Source of the DNA: a virus
Reading direction: 5' to 3' (one strand)
Length of the DNA: 21,942 bases
IMG/VR virus record: IMGVR_UViG_3300044642_000407
Span: 1 to 21,942 of that record
In this document: positions 1-6,222 of the stretch, piece after piece
Numbering within the stretch: the first letter of the stretch is position 1
Layout: the number at the start of each line of letters is the position of its first letter
Notes under the pieces: model-generated
Seen by the model: the letters and a program-made list of their open reading frames with translations, nothing else
Database searches by the model: none
Told to the model about the DNA's origin: nothing
Made by a program: the position numbers and the translations under genes

Positions 1-1
1 G

Positions 2-178
2 ATAGACGATGCGTTTACCGCATCATTTGGATATGGTGGATGTAATGATTGTGAGATTTCTAATATAACTCCAACCCCAACACCAACTAACACTGAAACA
101 CCAACAAATACTCCAACGAATACTAACACAACAACAATAACTCCTACTCCAACTGTAACCCCTACGAATACTAAATAG
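2..178 (+). CDS. C-terminal end of a protein with a Thr/Pro-rich repeat tail (partial)
   Basis: An open frame enters from the left edge and ends at TAG 176-178. The visible part is about 58 residues. It starts with a short Gly/Cys segment (FGYGGCNDCEISN) and then runs into 36 residues made almost entirely of Thr, Pro and Asn in TPT, TNT and TVT units. Such low-complexity tails are usually extended and surface-exposed, and are common on structural proteins of environmental tailed phages. The gene lies directly upstream of the portal gene; in T4 that place belongs to tail tube gene 19, but the visible part has no similarity I can use to assign it. I infer a virion (tail or neck) protein. The Thr-rich tail could be a site for O-linked sugar, given the glycosyltransferases in this window, but nothing here proves that. 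Confidence 0.6.
   Translation: MDDAFTASFGYGGCNDCEISNITPTPTPTNTETPTNTPTNTNTTTITPTPTVTPTNTK
68..175 (+). repeat. Degenerate ACT-CCA (Thr-Pro) coding repeat
   Basis: Thirty-six consecutive codons are almost all ACN, CCN or AAT, giving a Thr/Pro/Asn tail at the end of the upstream gene. The units are imperfect (CCAAC, CTCCA and AATAC recur with changed third positions), so this is a coding low-complexity repeat that can expand or contract by slippage. It is not a CRISPR or origin iteron. Confidence 0.6.
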
Positions 179-189
179 AACTATTTAGA

Positions 190-197
190 TATTTATT
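190..197 (+). promoter_or_regulatory. Candidate late promoter element (TATTTATT) before the portal gene
   Basis: TATTTATT ends 20 nt before the portal ATG. It differs by one base from the TATTTATA octamer found before several other genes here. It is a candidate -10-type late element read by the gp55-like factor. The region is A/T-rich, so a chance match is possible. Confidence 0.3.
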
Positions 198-217
198 GTT
201 ATACTTAAAATTGTAAT

Positions 218-2119
218 ATGGAAAATAATAATCAAAATCTAACAATTTGGCAAAGGTTATCCAAAACATTTGGACCGAACTCCTTATTGGGTCAAGATTT
301 ACCCACATACTCATTAGATAAAAAAGAGTTACTTAAAACTACAAATAAACAAGAGTATGAAAAGGAAAAATTACAGGCTCAACAATCCATGTATTTATCG
401 GGTCAATGGGCAAAAATTGAAAACAATCTTTATACTCAAGCAATTTACTATGAACCAACACGATTGGCGGCATTTTATGATTATGAATCAATGGAATTTA
501 CACCTGAGATATCAACCGCATTAGATATATATGCTGAAGAATCAACAACTCCAAATCAAGATGGTTTTATTTTACAAATATATTCCGAATCAAAAAGGGT
601 AAAAGGTATTTTAACTGATTTATTTAATAATGTATTGGATGTTAATACCAATTTACAGATGTGGACAAGAAATACCTGTAAATATGGTGACAATTTTGTG
701 TATCTAAAATTAGACCCCGAAAAGGGTATTGTTGGTTGTATGCAATTACCAAACATTGAGATTGAACGATTAGAAAGAGGAATGGCAGCAAAATCAGTAA
801 ATGCCGAAGTTGACCCAAAAGAAAAAGGGTTAAGATTCAAATGGAAAGTAAAAGACATGGAATTTAATAGTTGGGAGGTTGCTCACTTTAGATTACTTGG
901 TGATGATAGAAAACTACCTTACGGAACTTCCATGTTGGAGAAAGCAAGAAGAATTTGGAAACAATTATTATTATCGGAAGATGCGATGTTAATCTATAGG
1001 ACATCAAGAGCACCTGAAAGAAGAGTGTTTAAAGTGTTTGTTGGTAATATGGATGATAAAGATGTTGAACCTTACGTACAACGTGTTGCAAACAAATTTA
1101 AGCGTGATCAAATCGTTGATAATAAAACAGGAAACGTGGATATGAGATTTAACCAAATGGCTGTGGATCAGGATTATTTTGTTCCTGTACGTGATGTTAC
1201 ACAAACAATGCCGATTGAGACATTACCAGGAGCTCAGAACTTATCTGAAATAGCGGATATTGAATACATCCAAAAGAAATTAGTGACCGCATTACGTGTA
1301 CCAAAAGCATACTTAGGGTTTGAGGAAGTGGTTGGTGATGGTAAGAACTTATCATTACAAGATATTCGTTTTGCAAGAACTATTAATAAAATACAAAAAG
1401 CAATGATTGCAGAAATGAATAAAATTGCAATCATTCACTTATTTATTTTAGGTTTTGAGGATGATCTACAAAACTTTACATTAGGGTTAACCAATCCTTC
1501 GAAACAAGCTGATTTATTAATGATTGATGTTTGGAAAGAAAAAGTATTATTATATAAAGATTTAGTGTCAGAAATACCTAATAGTTTGGCCCCAACTTCG
1601 GCAACTTGGGCTAAGAAACATATTTTTGGTTTCTCAGATGAGGATATTAAATTAGACACACAACAACAAAGATTAGAAAGAGCGGTTGCCGCTGAATTAG
1701 CAAATACCGCAACTGTTATTACACATACAGGTATGTTTGATGTTGTGGATAGATTATATAAATCTAAATCAGGTTCGACAGAAAATCCACCAGCAGGAGG
1801 AGCACCTCCATCAGGTGGTGGTGGAGGATCATTCGGAGGTGGAGGATCATTACCTGACTTCGGAGGTGGGGGAGAAACTTCACCTGAACCTCCATTACCA
1901 CCATTAGGGGGTGAAGAAGTTGGTGGGGCACCTGAAGCTCCAGCGGCACCAGGGGCTCCACCTGAAGAAGAAACTTTACCTGAAGGAAAGAAAAATGATA
2001 ACTTAAATATCTTACTAGAAAGTGATGATATTTATGGTGATAAGTACATTGATTTATCTAAAGGTAGAAATTCTTTAGGTTCAATTGAAAATGAACTGAG
2101 CAAATTATTAAGAGATTGA
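218..2119 (+). CDS. 20: Portal vertex protein, gp20-like
   Basis: The 633-residue product matches T4-type portal proteins, which form the dodecameric ring at the unique head vertex, nucleate prohead assembly and serve as the DNA packaging channel. Residues 60-110 carry the recognisable N-terminal portal region, including the PEISTALDIYAEE stretch (96-108). A long helical/beta wing region follows, with a stem segment around 340-400. T4 gp20 is 524 residues. Most of the extra length here is a Gly/Pro/Glu-rich linker at about residues 522-590, followed by a short charged C-terminal helix. The ATG has no Shine-Dalgarno; the leader is A/T-rich. Gene order portal, small proteins, protease, scaffold, major capsid follows the T4 head block and supports the call. 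Sequence similarity to T4 itself is low, as expected for a divergent group. Confidence 0.88.
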   Translation: MENNNQNLTIWQRLSKTFGPNSLLGQDLPTYSLDKKELLKTTNKQEYEKEKLQAQQSMYLSGQWAKIENNLYTQAIYYEPTRLAAFYDYESMEFTPEISTALDIYAEESTTPNQDGFILQIYSESKRVKGILTDLFNNVLDVNTNLQMWTRNTCKYGDNFVYLKLDPEKGIVGCMQLPNIEIERLERGMAAKSVNAEVDPKEKGLRFKWKVKDMEFNSWEVAHFRLLGDDRKLPYGTSMLEKARRIWKQLLLSEDAMLIYRTSRAPERRVFKVFVGNMDDKDVEPYVQRVANKFKRDQIVDNKTGNVDMRFNQMAVDQDYFVPVRDVTQTMPIETLPGAQNLSEIADIEYIQKKLVTALRVPKAYLGFEEVVGDGKNLSLQDIRFARTINKIQKAMIAEMNKIAIIHLFILGFEDDLQNFTLGLTNPSKQADLLMIDVWKEKVLLYKDLVSEIPNSLAPTSATWAKKHIFGFSDEDIKLDTQQQRLERAVAAELANTATVITHTGMFDVVDRLYKSKSGSTENPPAGGAPPSGGGGGSFGGGGSLPDFGGGGETSPEPPLPPLGGEEVGGAPEAPAAPGAPPEEETLPEGKKNDNLNILLESDDIYGDKYIDLSKGRNSLGSIENELSKLLRD

Positions 2120-2127
2120 TATTTATA
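2120..2127 (+). promoter_or_regulatory. Candidate late promoter element TATTTATA
   Basis: TATTTATA directly follows the portal stop codon and ends 12 nt before ATG 2140, followed by an A-run. The octamer recurs in the same place before other genes, and a gp55-like late sigma factor is encoded in the window. T4 late promoters consist of a single -10-type octamer (TATAAATA), which is the reverse complement of this one. Confidence 0.4.
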
Positions 2128-2139
2128 ATAAAAAAGATT

Positions 2140-2856
2140 ATGAAATTCGGTAAATTAAAATCAAAAATAGAAAACAAATTAGTTGAATCATACAAAAATG
2201 ATACAATTAAAACTGATATGTCTAAATTTAACTCTTTGGTGTTAAAGAATAAAAATGTTTCTAAACTTTTTTATCTATATGATGAATTAACAACGAATAA
2301 AGGTCTAAATGAATCCATTGCAAACGAATATATTAATCAAAGTATTACCGCTTATGAAAATTCAATAAACAAAATTTCACCAAAAGATTTAAAACCTTTA
2401 AATGATTGGGTTGAGGGATCAGAATATGGTAATGAATATGATGTCGTTGATAATTTATTCTCAACGGGTATTACAAAGTTAGAAGAAAAAATTACAAGTA
2501 AAAAAACAATTTTGGAAACAATTACAAAATCCCCGAAAGAGAATAAAGAAGTTATTAATGTACCTTTAAAAACTATGGTGGGAATAGCAAACAAAACTAT
2601 TAGTAATTACGTAAGTAATCTAAGTGAATCTGATCAGAAAAAATTAAAAACTATTTTGTCTTCTAATGAAGATGAATTAAAAGAAAAATATAACTCTTTA
2701 AAAGAGAGTGTAATCTCCAAGTTAGAGAAAATCCAAGAGAGTGAGCAAGATAAAGAAGTAGGAAATGCAATCAATGAAACAATTGAAAAAGTTAGTTCTG
2801 AATCATTTGATAAGTTGACTTATTTAAAACTACAAGAATTAAATAATAATCTTTAA
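2140..2856 (+). CDS. Head-locus protein of unknown function, helical
   Basis: This gene lies between portal and protease genes. T4 has the small prohead core proteins gp67 and gp68 at the equivalent place. The 238-residue product is Lys/Glu/Asn/Ser-rich and mostly helical, starting MKFGKLKSKIENK. Heptad-like stretches in the second half (about 150-235) suggest coiled coil. I chose ATG 2140 over an in-frame TTG at 2116, because the TTG lies inside the candidate promoter and would add residues encoded by it. No catalytic motif, membrane segment or signal peptide is visible. A prohead core or scaffold-associated role is inferred from position and composition only. It ends in a 4-nt convergent overlap with rpsU on the other strand. 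Confidence 0.6.
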   Translation: MKFGKLKSKIENKLVESYKNDTIKTDMSKFNSLVLKNKNVSKLFYLYDELTTNKGLNESIANEYINQSITAYENSINKISPKDLKPLNDWVEGSEYGNEYDVVDNLFSTGITKLEEKITSKKTILETITKSPKENKEVINVPLKTMVGIANKTISNYVSNLSESDQKKLKTILSSNEDELKEKYNSLKESVISKLEKIQESEQDKEVGNAINETIEKVSSESFDKLTYLKLQELNNNL

Positions 2857-3041
2857 TCGTTACTTTTAATTTTTTGACGATAAATAGCCTTATTAAGGAT
2901 TTCTCTATTTTTAACAGACCTTTTAGTAAACTCTTTCCTATCATTTAGGTGAGAGTTTTGTCTTGTTTTAATCACCTTACTTTTCAGCTCTTTAAGGGCT
3001 CTTTCAATCCCCCCATTTTTGGTTACGTGTACTATTAACAT
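2853..3041 (-). CDS. rpsU: Phage-encoded ribosomal protein bS21
   Basis: The 62-residue product is a full-length small-subunit protein bS21. It shows the family pattern in order: MLIVHV, ERALKELKSK (13-22), a KT turn (25-26), R35 and F38, then SVKNR (42-46) and the conserved YRQ at 54-56. Bacteroidota bS21 is of similar length and form; E. coli S21 is longer (71 residues). bS21 sits on the 30S platform next to the 3' end of 16S rRNA. In Flavobacterium, bS21 together with bS18 and bS6 holds the anti-Shine-Dalgarno tail, and from memory Tyr54 is a contact residue; Tyr is present at 54 here. The gene is the only minus-strand gene inside the capsid block and has its own upstream region. The leader (TTAAAATATATT before ATG) has no Shine-Dalgarno. 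Other phages are known to carry bS21. I am confident of the family; the effect on translation is inference. Confidence 0.9.
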   Translation of the reverse strand: MLIVHVTKNGGIERALKELKSKVIKTRQNSHLNDRKEFTKRSVKNREILNKAIYRQKIKSND

Positions 3042-3069
3042 AATATATTTTAAGATTTTATTTTATATT

Positions 3070-3081
3070 TGATATATATCA
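3070..3081. promoter_or_regulatory. Perfect 12-bp palindrome between divergent rpsU and a head gene
   Basis: TGATATATATCA is a perfect inverted repeat in the 91-bp gap between the rpsU start and ATG 3133. On the plus strand TATATTTG (3064-3071) overlaps its left edge and fits the Bacteroidota -7 pattern TAnnTTTG, though I see no good -33 TTTG upstream. It could be an operator controlling both directions. The core is A/T-rich, so chance cannot be excluded. Confidence 0.3.
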
Positions 3082-3132
3082 CAAAATTAACTATTTTTTC
3101 ATAAAATAAACATTGTATTATGGAAATATCAA

Positions 3133-3600
3133 ATGAAAAAAGGGAAAACCTCAAAACTGAGTGGATTTAGAAACTCAAAAATTACCTACGGAACAGTAGA
3201 TTCAAAAAATTTCAAGTCATTGTATTTGAACCTCCAAACATGGGCGGAACCAAAAATAGAAGTAGAGAACTGGACAAGGCTCGTATTAAATATGAACCGA
3301 TCAATTAAACACTCAGTATTCAACCACATAGATAAACAAATGTTTGACGATAAGTTTATTGTGGATATGGATCTAAGAACAAGTGGATTATCACTAAAAA
3401 AGAAATCATTTATGAATTTAGAAATTAATCTCTATCTTATTGATGAGGTGGATTTCAAAGATTTAAAACTCAAACGTAAATTAAAGGAAATTGTTAAGGG
3501 ATTATATAATGACGTATTACATAAGAATGATAATTTCAAATTTTACCTAACAAAAAATGGGAATGTTAAACCAATTAAAGTAAAAACCGAAAAAGTTTAG
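3133..3600 (+). CDS. Conserved-looking small head-locus protein, unknown function
   Basis: The 155-residue product is basic, Lys-rich and appears to be a mixed alpha/beta soluble protein. It has a Trp-containing segment (AEPKIEVENWTRLVLNMNR, about 38-56) and a Lys/Leu-rich helix near the C-terminus. I do not recognise a named domain, and there is no signal peptide or membrane segment. It is divergently arranged with rpsU and lies just upstream of the protease gene (21-nt gap), so it is probably co-expressed with head genes. The N-terminus MKKGKTSKLSGFR is strongly basic. Its place is where T4 has gp68, but I see no similarity that justifies that name. Confidence 0.55.
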   Translation: MKKGKTSKLSGFRNSKITYGTVDSKNFKSLYLNLQTWAEPKIEVENWTRLVLNMNRSIKHSVFNHIDKQMFDDKFIVDMDLRTSGLSLKKKSFMNLEINLYLIDEVDFKDLKLKRKLKEIVKGLYNDVLHKNDNFKFYLTKNGNVKPIKVKTEKV

Positions 3601-3608
3601 TATTTATA
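3601..3608 (+). promoter_or_regulatory. Candidate late promoter element TATTTATA inside a small inverted repeat
   Basis: TATTTATA ends 13 nt before the protease ATG and is followed by an A-run, as at 2120. AGTATTT (3599-3605) and AAATACT (3615-3621) form a 7-bp inverted repeat that abuts the ATG at 3622, so a transcript starting upstream could fold across the start region. Confidence 0.4.
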
Positions 3609-3621
3609 ATAAAAAAATACT

Positions 3622-4359
3622 ATGAGCGGTTATAAAATTTTAGGACCCCAAGATTCGGGTAAAGGTATTCTTATTGAATATGATGCGGGATATATTAATC
3701 CTAATGAGGGTCGTAATTTAGATATATTAAAAGAGTCAAGAAATATGCTTGACCACTCTAAACCATTTGAATTTTATGCGGTATTACAGAAGTACAATAC
3801 CCCTAATAGAAATGGTAGAGTTTATCCTGAGAAAATATTAAAGAGAGAGTCGGAAAACTACAAAAAGATGATTGAAAAGGGAACCGCTCTCTCTGAATTA
3901 AATCACCCTGAATCATCATTGATTGATTTGGATCGTGTTTCTCACATTATCACAGAAGTATGGTGGGATGGTAATGTATTGTTAGGTAAAATAAAATTAC
4001 TTACAAGTCCTGGTTTTCATGAAAGTGGTATTGTTTCCACAAAGGGGGATTTAGCAGCAAACTATTTACGACAAGGAGTTACTTTAGGTATTTCTTCTCG
4101 TGGGGTAGGATCACTTAAAAAAGTGGGGGACCAAAATGAAGTACAAGATGACTTTGAATTAATTTGTTTTGACCTTGTATCTTCTCCGTCTACACCGGGG
4201 GCTTATTTATTCTTAGATAAAAATGACCGATTAAAATATGAGGAGAATTTAGATGAGGATAAAAAAATGAATTTAGAAAGAGCAACTGGAATGGAATCCT
4301 CATCTATTGAGAAAACAAAAAGTTTAATGGATAAATTAAGTTCATTTCTTGACAAATAA
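3622..4359 (+). CDS. 21: Prohead core protease, gp21-like
   Basis: This is the T4-type prohead serine protease (MEROPS family S80). It is packaged in the prohead core and cleaves scaffold, capsid and internal proteins after Glu before DNA packaging. The 245-residue length is close to T4 gp21 (about 212). Characteristic segments are FYAVLQKYNTPNRNGRVYP (51-69), the catalytic His in ELNHP (His95), and the Ser block GISSRGVGSL (156-165), where Ser158 or Ser159 is the likely nucleophile. FDLVSSPSTPGA (183-194) is also typical of the family. The acidic Lys/Glu C-terminus is probably lost by self-cleavage, as in T4. The gene lies between small head-locus genes and the scaffold gene, and the start is preceded only by an A-rich leader. 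Confidence 0.9.
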   Translation: MSGYKILGPQDSGKGILIEYDAGYINPNEGRNLDILKESRNMLDHSKPFEFYAVLQKYNTPNRNGRVYPEKILKRESENYKKMIEKGTALSELNHPESSLIDLDRVSHIITEVWWDGNVLLGKIKLLTSPGFHESGIVSTKGDLAANYLRQGVTLGISSRGVGSLKKVGDQNEVQDDFELICFDLVSSPSTPGAYLFLDKNDRLKYEENLDEDKKMNLERATGMESSSIEKTKSLMDKLSSFLDK

Positions 4360-4396
4360 AAAAATAAGTTCTATGATTTAATAAAATTAAAAAATT

Positions 4397-4612
4397 ATGG
4401 AACAAGGAGAAAAGTATTTTGTGGCTAAAATCACATCAGATTTGTTAGACAGCGAATCAGGAAAGGTTAGAAAAGTTAGAGAAGAGAAGTTAGTTATGGG
4501 TTATACCCCTACTGATGTTGAGGCTAAAGTAACCAAAGTATATGAACATTACACAATGGATTGGAGAATTACTTCAATTACAGAAAGTAAAATTGATGAG
4601 GTTATCGACTAA
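4397..4612 (+). CDS. Small 71-aa protein, DUF4494-like pattern
   Basis: The product is short and charged (MEQGEKYFVAKITSD...) with a predicted beta-beta-helix-beta layout. YFVAKI is followed by a basic strand (KVRKVREEKLVMGY), then a TPTDVEAKVTKVYEH helix and a final strand WRITSITESKIDEV. This order recalls the small DUF4494 proteins of Bacteroidota (strand, 'T..EAE' helix, strand ending in a Lys-rich 'IK' segment). I did that comparison from memory and rate it weak. It is the last gene before a strong terminator and probably shares a transcript with the protease. The function is unknown. Confidence 0.55.
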   Translation: MEQGEKYFVAKITSDLLDSESGKVRKVREEKLVMGYTPTDVEAKVTKVYEHYTMDWRITSITESKIDEVID

Positions 4613-4636
4613 TTTTTAATTTAATTACATTTTATT

Positions 4637-4673
4637 AAAATGGGGGTATTTTTTAATATCTCCATTTTTTTTT
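4637..4673 (+). terminator. Rho-independent terminator after the protease operon
   Basis: A 14-bp stem (4637-4650 pairing with 4655-4668, including two G-U pairs in the RNA) encloses a TTTT loop and runs into nine T residues ending at 4673. It separates the portal-protease transcript from the scaffold-capsid transcript. Confidence 0.8.
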
Positions 4674-4715
4674 GCCTCATTGTTATAAAAATGTGAATTT
4701 TTTCAATTAACATAC

Positions 4716-4723
4716 TATTTATA
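4716..4723 (+). promoter_or_regulatory. Candidate late promoter element TATTTATA for scaffold and capsid genes
   Basis: TATTTATA lies 22 nt before the scaffold ATG and downstream of a strong terminator, so some promoter is needed here. This makes it the best-supported member of the motif set. Confidence 0.5.
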
Positions 4724-4745
4724 TTGTAAAAACAACAAAACTATA

Positions 4746-6191
4746 ATGAGCAAAGAAAAATCATTGGTTGAAGATACTTTCTTACAAATGAGAAATTTGG
4801 AAGAAGTTATTAACGAAAACGCAAAAGGAATACTTGCTTCTACAATGAAGGAAGAAATCAGATCATTAGTAAAAGAGTCCCTTAACGAGCAAGACGACGA
4901 CGAGGAGATTGATGTAGATGCTGAGTTTGACGATACTGACGTATCTGATGATGATGTTGATAATTTCGACGACGGAGACGAAGATGGGCTATCTATTGAT
5001 GCTGACTTCGACGACGAAGACGAAGATGATGACACACTTGACCTAACGGGAGCATCCTCAGAAGACGTTTTAAAAGTTTTCAAGGCTATGGGACCTGAAG
5101 ATGGTGTCATTGTTAAAAAAGAAGATGATATGATACATTTATCTGATGAAAATAACGATGTTGACTATTTTATCCAATTAAGTGAGTCCGAACAAGAGCA
5201 AGATGAAATCGAAATGATGAAAAACGATGAGATTGGAGAATCTTGGATGGAAGAAGAGGATGGTACTACCGAAACAATCTATGAAATCATGTTAGATGAA
5301 GAAGATGATGATGATGGTGAAGAATACTCTAAACACTTAGGTGGTGAAATGGAAGAGCGTTATCATATGGGTCGCAGACACCGTAATGACCCTGAAGATG
5401 AGGATGAGGATCTTGATTTTGAAACAGATTGGTCTCAATTAGAAGAAGATTTAGATGAGGAATTTGTTATTGAATCAAAATCTAATTTCAAGGCAAAAGG
5501 AGTTGGTATGGGTAACGCATCAAAATTCAAATACGACAAAAAACCAAATCAAGGACAAGGTTTCAAAACAAAAATGAAACAAGGAACCAGAGGAGTTGGT
5601 ATGGGTAAAGCGAAATTTGAATATAAGGAAGGTGAAAACATGGAGAAAGGTAAAAACACAACCGTTAAAAAAATGGAAACCAAAGAAGCGTCTCGTACGT
5701 TAGGTAATGGTTCTAATTTTAGAAAAGGTGGTTTACCTAAACCAAGAGCACATTCAAAAGCAAACACGGCAATTAAAAAAGAAAGTGTTGACAATAGAGA
5801 ATTACAAGTTCTTAGAGAAAAAAATGAAGAGTATAGAAATGCATTAAATGTATTTAGAGACAAATTGAATGAGGTTGCGGTATTCAATTCAAACTTGGCT
5901 TACGCTACACGTTTGTTTACAGAACACTCAACTACAAAACAAGAAAAAATCAACATCTTAAAAAGATTTGATAGCGTTGAAACTCTTAAAGAATCTAAAA
6001 ATTTGTATAGAATTGTAAAAGACGAACTTTCAAACTCAAGTTCTAAGGAAAATAATACAATTAGTGAATCATTTGAACGAACTGTTGAAAAAACTCCATC
6101 ATCTGGATCTGCAGTTAATTTAATTGAATCTAAAACTTATGAAAATCCTCAATTCTTAAGAATGAAAGATTTAATGTCAAAAATAAAATAA
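4746..6191 (+). CDS. 22: Prohead scaffold protein, gp22-like, with a long acidic insertion
   Basis: This is the major prohead core/scaffold protein. It co-assembles with the capsid protein and is degraded by the gp21 protease before DNA packaging. The C-terminal part is diagnostic: a long helix (about 350-385) leading into EVAVFNSNLAYATRLFTE, then an EKINILKRFDSVET segment (about 398-412) and a short C-terminal helix MKDLMSKIK. At 481 residues it is much longer than T4 gp22 (269). Extra parts are an Asp/Glu-rich block at about 49-105 and more acidic stretches to about 245, followed by a strongly basic Gly/Lys/Met region (about 250-335) with two GVGMG repeats. KESLNE ends at Glu48, a possible protease site just before the acidic block. 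It sits immediately upstream of the capsid gene, as in T4. An open antisense frame over the acidic part is only a codon shadow. Confidence 0.85.
   Translation: MSKEKSLVEDTFLQMRNLEEVINENAKGILASTMKEEIRSLVKESLNEQDDDEEIDVDAEFDDTDVSDDDVDNFDDGDEDGLSIDADFDDEDEDDDTLDLTGASSEDVLKVFKAMGPEDGVIVKKEDDMIHLSDENNDVDYFIQLSESEQEQDEIEMMKNDEIGESWMEEEDGTTETIYEIMLDEEDDDDGEEYSKHLGGEMEERYHMGRRHRNDPEDEDEDLDFETDWSQLEEDLDEEFVIESKSNFKAKGVGMGNASKFKYDKKPNQGQGFKTKMKQGTRGVGMGKAKFEYKEGENMEKGKNTTVKKMETKEASRTLGNGSNFRKGGLPKPRAHSKANTAIKKESVDNRELQVLREKNEEYRNALNVFRDKLNEVAVFNSNLAYATRLFTEHSTTKQEKINILKRFDSVETLKESKNLYRIVKDELSNSSSKENNTISESFERTVEKTPSSGSAVNLIESKTYENPQFLRMKDLMSKIK
5499..5608 (+). repeat. Direct repeat in the scaffold gene (GVGMG units)
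   Basis: A 17-base sequence beginning GGAGTTGGTATGGG occurs identically at 5499-5515 and 5592-5608, a spacing of 93 bases or 31 codons. The protein units read GVGMGNASKFKY and GVGMGKAKFEY. A weaker third copy (LGNGSNFRKGG) follows. This suggests internal duplication in the basic linker. Confidence 0.7.
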
Positions 6192-6222
6192 AAAATAAAC
6201 AAATAAAATAAAAACCAAAAAA
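6192..6222 (+). promoter_or_regulatory. G-free A-rich leader of the capsid gene
   Basis: The 31 bases between scaffold stop and capsid ATG contain no G at all and end in six A residues. Shine-Dalgarno pairing is therefore impossible. Flavobacteria favour A at -3 and -6 upstream of highly translated starts, and this leader has both. It is probably a strong Shine-Dalgarno-independent initiation region for the most abundant phage protein. Confidence 0.55.

Noticed and set aside
68-175. Repeated CCAAC/ACTCC units as a CRISPR array or origin iterons
   Set aside because: Units are 3-6 bases, in frame, and code for a Thr/Pro tail. There are no spacers of constant length.
1764-1961. Open frame on the minus or alternate frame over the portal linker
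   Set aside because: It is a shadow of the Gly/Pro codon run in the portal gene, with no independent start region or protein-like pattern.
2116-2139. TTG start extending the head-locus protein by 8 residues
   Set aside because: The extension encodes IFIIKKI from the candidate promoter and A-run, while ATG 2140 has the usual A-rich leader.
3120-3170. Short 16-codon frame starting ATGGAAATATC ahead of the gene at 3133
   Set aside because: It ends quickly at TAG inside the next gene and has no supporting context. A leader-peptide role cannot be excluded but nothing supports it.
4715-5110. Ser-rich open frame on the minus strand
   Set aside because: It is the complement of the Asp/Glu codon block (GAC, GAT, GAA read as TCN) of the scaffold gene, with implausible composition.
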